From the NCBI RefSeq assembly GCF_050436765.1, contig NZ_JBNQGD010000066.1:1-59373 (forward strand): a stretch of 59,373 nt of DNA. Reading direction: 5' to 3'. This document shows positions 53,943 to 59,373 of this stretch, one piece after another. The stretch is from Arachidicoccus sp050436765. Lineage in GTDB: Bacteria > Bacteroidota > Bacteroidia > Chitinophagales > Chitinophagaceae. Position 1 is the stretch's first letter, and each line of letters begins with the position of its first letter. The position numbers and the translations under genes are program-made. The notes beneath the pieces were generated by a model, which saw only the letters and a program-made list of their open reading frames with translations, was not told the origin of the DNA and searched no databases.

Positions 53943-55493
53943 ATGTCAAATTCAGTTATAGCGAGACAACAGGGGGACGACTACCAGGCAAAGTATTTTT
54001 GGTATAAGGCATGTAAATTATACCAGCAGAATAGTACCGCTGTTAAAATTGCATGGGAGAAAAATGACAGTCCGGGTTTTGATGACGTGTCTATCTTCTA
54101 TCAACCAGCGAAGTTGGATAGAACTACTGGGAAAGAGATACACAGCGAGTACTTTCAGGTGAAGTTTCATGTAGACCATGACCGCGGGTTTAGTTGTGCC
54201 GCTTTCATGGATCCGTCGTTCATAGGAAATACCACGGAATCATTACTTCAAAGATTACACAAAAACCTCAAATCTAACCCGGAAGAGTTTGACCGGTCCT
54301 TGTATCACATAGTGAATACATGGGGGGTTGATCACAGCGATGAAATTAAGAACCTTATAGACAATAATGGCGCTATCCGTCCTGAAAAACTATTTGACGG
54401 TGGTGGCTACCGCTCAAAAATGGGCAAAATCAGGACGCAATGGAAACAACACCTGGGCATTTCCACAGATGATGAGCTACAGGTATTGCTATCACCCTTG
54501 CGGATTAAACATAGTTCAAAAGGGATAGATGCTTTTACGGAAGATCTGAATTTTCGTCTTCAGGCCGTTGGCCTTCAGGCTATTAGTGAAACACAGCGCA
54601 CTTCGGTTTATACCGACCTTATCCAGCAACTGCACGCAGAAAAGAGGGATATATTCACAAAAGAAGAACTGCTGGAGATACTGAAAAGGGAAAAGTTACT
54701 CTCACAGGAGGAAAAGCAGCCGGAAGACATTTATAAAATAGGCGTCAGAAGCTTTAAGAGGGGCACAGATACCATCGCTTTTGAGACAGATGACTACTTA
54801 TGCCTGTTACACCACTTTATGGGTCGGTTTCCAATAAATGAACAGCTATGGGAGACAGATATATTGCCTTCCCTGGTTACCTTTTCTGAAAAGGTTATAG
54901 CTTTCGGGAAGCCGCTACATATTCATTTAGATACCCACCACTCCATTGCGCTTGCGCTAGGATATTGTCTTGATAGTAAAAGCGGAGTATCAACTAAGGT
55001 GATACAAAAAACAAGGGCTGGGCGGCTACTTTTTTATGCTGATCATACTAGTACGGAGTATCAGCAACGTCAAAGTGATAACAACTGGACGGTTAGTGAA
55101 CAGATAATAAATGAAACCGGAAGTGATCTTGCCGTAGCTGTAAGCGTTACTCATGACATAGCGAATGACGTGATGGACTTCGTACAGAATAATGTACCGC
55201 ATACTGGCAGGTTTATCAATGCTACTATAGCTGCCGGGCCATCGCCCATATCTATCAGAGATGGTAACCACATACTACTTGCAGTTTTAGAGTTAATGAA
55301 AACAATAAAAGCAACGCGGAATGCAGGAGAAAAAAAAGGCACAGTACACTTGTTCGTTGCTGCACCTAATGCCTTTGTATTTACCTTGGGCCAGCACATA
55401 AAATCGCTAGGTAAGATAATTCTTTACGAATACGATTTTGAGCAATACCGCACAGGTTCTTATAGCCAGGCAATTCAATTACCAATAAAATAA
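53943..55493 (+). CDS. cap4: Cap4: CBASS effector with DUF4297-like nuclease and SAVED domains
   Basis: A 516-residue effector that degrades DNA once a cyclic oligonucleotide binds its SAVED domain. The N-terminal nuclease (about 1-230) has a GDDYQAKYFW start and a PD-(D/E)XK-like core: Asp47/Asp48 (GFDDVSIFY) and Gln72-Val-Lys74 (EYFQVKFH). The SAVED domain (about 270-510) has LHIHLDTHHSIALALGYCLD, SDLAVAVSVTHDI and the family end HLFVAAPNAFVFTLGQHI...KIILYEYDF. In Enterobacter cloacae the homologue Cap4 is activated by 3'3'3'-cAAA made by CdnD02, and the CD-NTase next to this gene is of that type. First gene of the CBASS operon, 11 bases before cdnD. Confidence 0.92.
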   Translation: MSNSVIARQQGDDYQAKYFWYKACKLYQQNSTAVKIAWEKNDSPGFDDVSIFYQPAKLDRTTGKEIHSEYFQVKFHVDHDRGFSCAAFMDPSFIGNTTESLLQRLHKNLKSNPEEFDRSLYHIVNTWGVDHSDEIKNLIDNNGAIRPEKLFDGGGYRSKMGKIRTQWKQHLGISTDDELQVLLSPLRIKHSSKGIDAFTEDLNFRLQAVGLQAISETQRTSVYTDLIQQLHAEKRDIFTKEELLEILKREKLLSQEEKQPEDIYKIGVRSFKRGTDTIAFETDDYLCLLHHFMGRFPINEQLWETDILPSLVTFSEKVIAFGKPLHIHLDTHHSIALALGYCLDSKSGVSTKVIQKTRAGRLLFYADHTSTEYQQRQSDNNWTVSEQIINETGSDLAVAVSVTHDIANDVMDFVQNNVPHTGRFINATIAAGPSPISIRDGNHILLAVLELMKTIKATRNAGEKKGTVHLFVAAPNAFVFTLGQHIKSLGKIILYEYDFEQYRTGSYSQAIQLPIK

Positions 55494-55504
55494 ACAAATA
55501 TAAA

Positions 55505-56665
55505 ATGAAAGGAATAGACTCTTACTTCAGCGATTTCCTGTCGGAAATCAGATTAACATCTTCACAGAGAGAGGATTTGATTCGTGGCCATAAAACATTG
55601 AGAGAAAGGCTAAACGCAGACTATGATCTAAATGGTATCATTGTAACAACCTTCCTGCAAGGAAGCTACAGGCGTTCTACTGCAATCAGACCATTAGTAG
55701 GCAAACGTGCGGACGTCGATATAATTGTTGTTACCAACCTGGACAGGAACAAGGTAACACCGCAGGAGGCTATAGATAAATTCATACCATTTGTGAAGAA
55801 GCATTACGATGGTAAGTATCGAATACAAGGCAGGTCCATTGGCATCGAACTATCATACGTTGACCTTGATATCGTTGTCACTTCTGCACCATCTGAAATC
55901 GACGTCGAAGCACTTAAATCAAGAAGTGTTACCACTAATATGATGCTGGAGGATCTGACGTCAGGTTATAATGATTGGCGATTAATCAAGGGCTGGCACG
56001 AGCCGAACCTAAGTAAAGGTTTTGGAGCCCAAAATCTAAGTGAAGCACAACGTAAAGAAGCGGAATGGAAATTGGAGCCGCTCTATATACCGAATAGAGA
56101 AGCCGGGTTATGGGAACAAACACATCCATTAGAACAAATTAAATGGACACGCGATAAAAATAAAAACACCAATGGCCATTACGTTAATGTAGTCAAGGCG
56201 TTAAAATGGTGGCGAACACTAAGATTAACGGACATCAAACATCCTAAAGGATATCCGGTGGAGCATATGATCGGTGACTGCTGTCCTGATGGACTTAGCG
56301 GTATGGCTGAAGGAATTTGCAATACTCTGGAAAATATTGTTAGCAACTATAAATACCAGCGGAACAATGGAATGGTCCCGAGTCTTTATGACCGAGGCGT
56401 GCCTACCCATAATGTCTGGAAACGTATAAGCCAGGATGACTTCAACTCATTCTACGACAGCGTGTGTAAATATGCTAAAGTAGCACGGGAAGCCTTAGAT
56501 GCTCCATCAATTAAAAAGCAGGTTGACAAATGGCGAGAGCTATTTGGCGATAAATTCCCAAACGCTCCAGACGAAGATGAAAGTGCCCGTACAGATAATA
56601 ATAGCGGCGGCGGTTTTTCAAAGAGAACTGAAGTGACGACACCTTCCGGTGGCAGATTTGCATAA
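55505..56665 (+). CDS. cdnD: CD-NTase of clade D (CdnD), CBASS cyclic oligonucleotide synthase
   Basis: A 386-residue cGAS/DncV-like nucleotidyltransferase. The active site is GSYRRSTAIRP (residues 53-63) with Asp70 and Asp72 (RADVDIIVV) and Asp122 (YVDLDIVV). The sequence is close, as I remember it, to E. cloacae CdnD02 (shared FLQGS.RRSTAIRPL, DIVVVTNLD, QGRS.GI.LSYV), which makes 3'3'3'-cAAA; the same product is predicted here. The C-terminus is a flexible tail ending GGRFA, the substrate for Cap2-mediated ligation in this CBASS type. It is followed 9 bases on by cap2. Confidence 0.94.
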   Translation: MKGIDSYFSDFLSEIRLTSSQREDLIRGHKTLRERLNADYDLNGIIVTTFLQGSYRRSTAIRPLVGKRADVDIIVVTNLDRNKVTPQEAIDKFIPFVKKHYDGKYRIQGRSIGIELSYVDLDIVVTSAPSEIDVEALKSRSVTTNMMLEDLTSGYNDWRLIKGWHEPNLSKGFGAQNLSEAQRKEAEWKLEPLYIPNREAGLWEQTHPLEQIKWTRDKNKNTNGHYVNVVKALKWWRTLRLTDIKHPKGYPVEHMIGDCCPDGLSGMAEGICNTLENIVSNYKYQRNNGMVPSLYDRGVPTHNVWKRISQDDFNSFYDSVCKYAKVAREALDAPSIKKQVDKWRELFGDKFPNAPDEDESARTDNNSGGGFSKRTEVTTPSGGRFA

Positions 56666-56674
56666 TAAGATATT

Positions 56675-58462
56675 ATGGAACTAAGTGAAGATTTAAGGTT
56701 AGCGCGGAGAAAATTAGCTACCCTGGAAGGTTATGAATTATTGGAGGATTTTTCGTGGGATGCGGTGTCTGATAAGTGGGTACTAAAGTTTAGGATTATG
56801 TGCGGCACTACGACTGTTTTTGTTCCCGAAATCACTGATTGGTATCTTATCGCATCTCCCGCATACCCTTTGGGTAAAATTGATATTTATCCTGCCGCTG
56901 AAAATGGGTTAGCTTATACTTTCCCCCATCAGAGTTATAATGATCTTCGCCCGAATGCAAAATGGCGGACAGGTAACATCTGTGTCAGTACCAGCGTTGG
57001 GTTGTGGGGCAAAAGGTACTTTAATAATGAGCCATATGATGCTGAAAGCCGGCTCTGCTGGCATATTTTAAGGTGCAAAGACTGGATAGCAGCGGCGGCC
57101 AACGGTTCTTTGGTGGTTAATGGTGATCCATTCGAGATGCCATCATTTAAAAAGGAGAGCGGTCAAATGTTCGTTTTTAACGAAGATGAGGATACTTTTA
57201 CCCGCTGGAGTGAATATAAGGCCAGCTACGGAACGTTTACTGCCAAAGAGGTTTTCGCTAATTGGCCGGTATATCCTATTCTCAACTTTAAGTCCCACGC
57301 TAAGGAGGTTCAGTATAAATGGGGCAACCGGATAAACCAATCAAGGGCACCTGAAGTTACTAATCTTTGGGTGATGTTGGATAAGTTGCCGGTTTTGCCG
57401 CCATGGCAGGTGCCGTCTACATGGGGACAGCTATTCAGCGTGGTAAAGGAACAAGGAATAGATTTGAAAGGTATCCTGAAAAAGGACCTGTTTAAAGCAG
57501 GTAAAAACTCTTACAAATTCTTACTAGTTGGATTCCCAATACCACGAAATGTTGGCGAAGACAATTGCCGGATTTTCTGGTTGTCGATTTCGTTACCGAG
57601 TGCACCGTCGCTTTCAGGGTTCAGGCGCGGATCAGAGGCGTTGCAATCTGCCCAGTTCAAGATTATGTTTAAAGATGAAGCCGTTGTGAAATGGGCTAAT
57701 ACGGAGAACTGGAATAAAGCTGAAATTACATCAAGGGGGAAAATGAATACATCTATAAATAATCTAAGATTTGTAATCATTGGTGCAGGTGCAATAGGGT
57801 CAAACCTTTCAGAATTGCTATTAAGATTGGGGTGTGATAATCTTACTATACTGGATAGAGACCTGCTCAATATTGGCAATCTTTCAAGACACACCTTAAC
57901 TATGGATAAAGTTCATTCCTGTAAGGTTGTCAGTCTTGCTGAAAGACTGAATTCGATCTTCCCCAGCGCAAACGTAAAACCGATTAGTAAGGACCTAGAC
58001 CATCATTTTAACAGTAATGCGCTTATGACCCTCGTGCAGGATACCGATATATTCATAGACGCCACCGGTGACGATACATTAATCAATTTTATCGGCGGAT
58101 TACTCTCGGGAACGAAGGCGAAATTCATTTCGGTTTCCACAGGATTCGCAGCGAAACGGCTTTTTTGCTTTATGGCAGATACGGAGCAATGTTCACTGGA
58201 AAAAGAATTTACACAGGCGCTTGCACCATGGCTTAAAAAGGACGAAATAGAAAACCCCGATCCTCAATTCCCACGAGAAGGCATTGGTTGCTGGCATCCT
58301 ATATTTCCAGCTAGAATTGATGATATTTGGTTGTTGCTGGCAACTGCCGTTAAAAGGATCGAAAAATTTCTGGAAGCAAGTACGGTCCGCGAATTTGTGG
58401 TTATTGAGCAGGAGAAAGATGAAGAAGGATATATTATGAGCGTTAAAATAATTGAAGATTAA
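56675..58462 (+). CDS. cap2: Cap2: E2-E1 fusion enzyme that conjugates the CD-NTase C-terminus
   Basis: A 595-residue ubiquitin-system-like enzyme. The N-terminal E2-like domain has its active Cys at 103 (TGNICVSTSVG). The E1 adenylation domain starts near 360 with the nucleotide-binding IIGAGAIGSNLSELLLRLGC (Gly370-Gly375), the DRD at 394-396 and the SRHTL stretch. The E1 catalytic Cys is Cys539 (REGIGCWHP). In type II CBASS, Cap2 joins the C-terminal residue of the CD-NTase to target molecules and so primes it for activation. All catalytic residues look intact. Confidence 0.93.
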   Translation: MELSEDLRLARRKLATLEGYELLEDFSWDAVSDKWVLKFRIMCGTTTVFVPEITDWYLIASPAYPLGKIDIYPAAENGLAYTFPHQSYNDLRPNAKWRTGNICVSTSVGLWGKRYFNNEPYDAESRLCWHILRCKDWIAAAANGSLVVNGDPFEMPSFKKESGQMFVFNEDEDTFTRWSEYKASYGTFTAKEVFANWPVYPILNFKSHAKEVQYKWGNRINQSRAPEVTNLWVMLDKLPVLPPWQVPSTWGQLFSVVKEQGIDLKGILKKDLFKAGKNSYKFLLVGFPIPRNVGEDNCRIFWLSISLPSAPSLSGFRRGSEALQSAQFKIMFKDEAVVKWANTENWNKAEITSRGKMNTSINNLRFVIIGAGAIGSNLSELLLRLGCDNLTILDRDLLNIGNLSRHTLTMDKVHSCKVVSLAERLNSIFPSANVKPISKDLDHHFNSNALMTLVQDTDIFIDATGDDTLINFIGGLLSGTKAKFISVSTGFAAKRLFCFMADTEQCSLEKEFTQALAPWLKKDEIENPDPQFPREGIGCWHPIFPARIDDIWLLLATAVKRIEKFLEASTVREFVVIEQEKDEEGYIMSVKIIED

Positions 58463-58471
58463 GAACGGCGT

Positions 58472-58963
58472 ATGAATTTCATTTCACAGGACAAACAATT
58501 TGTCGTCACCATCTCACAGGAGTGCATTGACAGTATTGTCGAGCACATAAAAAAGGCAGCTGTTTATGAAACGGGAGGAATACTGATTGGGGCCTATTCC
58601 GATGATTTGGGCACCGCTGCCATATCTCAAATAACGGGGCCTACTATTGATTCCAAAGGCGGTTTTACCTGGTTTAATCGCGGGATAAAGGGTTTAAAGG
58701 AATTATTAAAGCGTTACTGGGATGTCAAACTGTATTACTTGGGTGAATGGCACTTTCATCCGAACGCTAAACCAATACCGAGTAATCAGGATAAGAAGCA
58801 AATGCGTGAAATTGCCCGTTCTAACCAATACAGGTGTCCTGAGCCCATAATGATTATTGTGGGTGGCAACTGGCAGTGTTACGAAATTTCTGTCTTTATA
58901 CAGACCCTTACCGGGGAATCTTACGAGTTAAAGGCAGTTGATTTGAACATAGGTGAAATGTAA
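58472..58963 (+). CDS. cap3: Cap3: JAB/JAMM isopeptidase of CBASS
   Basis: A 163-residue zinc peptidase. The JAMM site is complete: Glu33 (YETGGILIG), His94 and His96 (EWHFHP), Ser104 and Asp107 (PSNQDKKQM), i.e. H-x-H-x7-S-x2-D. Cap3 removes CD-NTase from its conjugates and so limits CBASS activation. Last gene of the four-gene operon, 9 bases after cap2. Confidence 0.93.
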   Translation: MNFISQDKQFVVTISQECIDSIVEHIKKAAVYETGGILIGAYSDDLGTAAISQITGPTIDSKGGFTWFNRGIKGLKELLKRYWDVKLYYLGEWHFHPNAKPIPSNQDKKQMREIARSNQYRCPEPIMIIVGGNWQCYEISVFIQTLTGESYELKAVDLNIGEM

Positions 58964-59002
58964 AAGTATTTTAATCATTGACGAGTAATCAACAAATAAG
59001 TT

Positions 59003-59086
59003 ATGGTGAGCAAAGCGGTAAAATATGGATTGAATGGCGTTCTGATTACCGGAATCGGTAACTTCATCATAAATGTCATCAGATAA
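59003..59086 (+). CDS. Possible 27-residue membrane peptide downstream of cap3
   Basis: ATG at 59003 opens MVSKAVKYGLNGVLITGIGN, then a hydrophobic end and TAA at 59084. It has a glycine-spaced single membrane helix. It may be a small CBASS-associated peptide or the N-terminus of a larger truncated membrane protein. Evidence is only the reading frame and its composition. Confidence 0.3.
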   Translation: MVSKAVKYGLNGVLITGIGNFIINVIR

Positions 59087-59206
59087 TATCAATGATTTCC
59101 TAAAATGTATATATATTTGGTTAAGACTGATTTGTATTACACCAATCAATAAACTACAAATTCAAAAGTGAATCAGGAACCAAGCTTAAGGCTTAACCAA
59201 AAACGA

Positions 59207-59373
59207 ATGGATAAAACTTTAGATGATATTCTAAATTATCTAAAGTCAACAATTTTTATCGAAGATCAAAATTACATTCAATACATAAATGCTGTTGATA
59301 TATTCTGTGAATGCTATGGCGAGGATGGGGCAACACTCCACAATGATACTGAACCAACGCTTTGTTTGGACCA
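59207..59373 (+). CDS. Start of an unknown gene cut by the window end
   Basis: From the ATG at 59207 the frame stays open to the last base: MDKTLDDILNYLKSTIFIED and about 35 further acidic residues (FCECYGEDGATLH). A GTG at 59168 is an alternative in-frame start. I do not recognise the product. It follows cap3 on the same strand and may be more cargo of the same island. Confidence 0.45.
   Translation, partial: MDKTLDDILNYLKSTIFIEDQNYIQYINAVDIFCECYGEDGATLHNDTEPTLCLD

Overview
The window looks like chromosomal DNA of a member of the Bacteroidota, most likely Chitinophagaceae-like (inference). The supporting signs are AT-rich intergenic DNA, Bacteroidota-type promoters (TTTG-N19-TAnnTTTG, clearest before rpsJ), lack of Shine-Dalgarno sequences before most genes, HU-CCDC81 and TPR/outer-membrane barrel proteins, and the S10-spc ribosomal protein order ending in secY and map. 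The assembly has one 10-N scaffold gap, inside lptB.

Layout. 1-2.8 kb: end of a Pr6Pr-type membrane protein, lptB and an Xaa-Pro aminopeptidase. 3.3-12.0 kb: a giant cyclic beta-1,2-glucan synthase (GT84/GH94, NdvB/ChvB type) split in two frames at an A8 run; a -1 slip there rebuilds a protein of about 2900 residues. 12.1-25.3 kb: tRNA-Gln(CTG), then 21 ribosomal protein genes (rpsJ to rplO), secY and map, with internal terminators. The usual infA-rpmJ-rpsM-rpoA block does not follow; a BaiN/RdsA flavoprotein gene does. 26.5-33.4 kb: a GG-leader bacteriocin-like operon on the minus strand, with a 58-residue precursor, an ABC ATPase and permease, a YIP1-like membrane protein, a thioredoxin-like protein and a C39 peptidase-ABC exporter; an XRE regulator is divergent from it. 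33.6-39.1 kb: TPR lipoprotein-size protein, outer-membrane barrel, and HU-CCDC81 membrane protein. 39.2-46.2 kb: DUF58, transglutaminase (TgpA-like), MoxR ATPase and a large periplasmic protein in one operon. 46.4-49.3 kb: a methyltransferase, rplU-rpmA and a small heat-shock protein.

49.9-59.4 kb is accessory DNA. It opens with a winged-helix Fic protein whose catalytic His is replaced by Gln, preceded by six AGCTCA/TGAGCT boxes. A 25-base 3' end of a tRNA at 51516-51540 looks like the distal att site of an element that would extend rightwards. Inside it lies a type II CBASS anti-phage operon: Cap4 (nuclease-SAVED), a CdnD-clade CD-NTase, Cap2 (E2-E1 fusion) and Cap3 (JAMM). Divergent from CBASS is a three-gene unit: a sigma-70-like factor, a small helical protein and an ImmA/IrrE metallopeptidase. 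The two units share a 132-base region with a perfect 10-bp dyad. My working idea is that the peptidase destroys the small protein (as an anti-sigma) to free a dedicated sigma factor that turns on CBASS, analogous to but different from CapH/CapP. This and the GG-leader cluster are the most interesting systems here.
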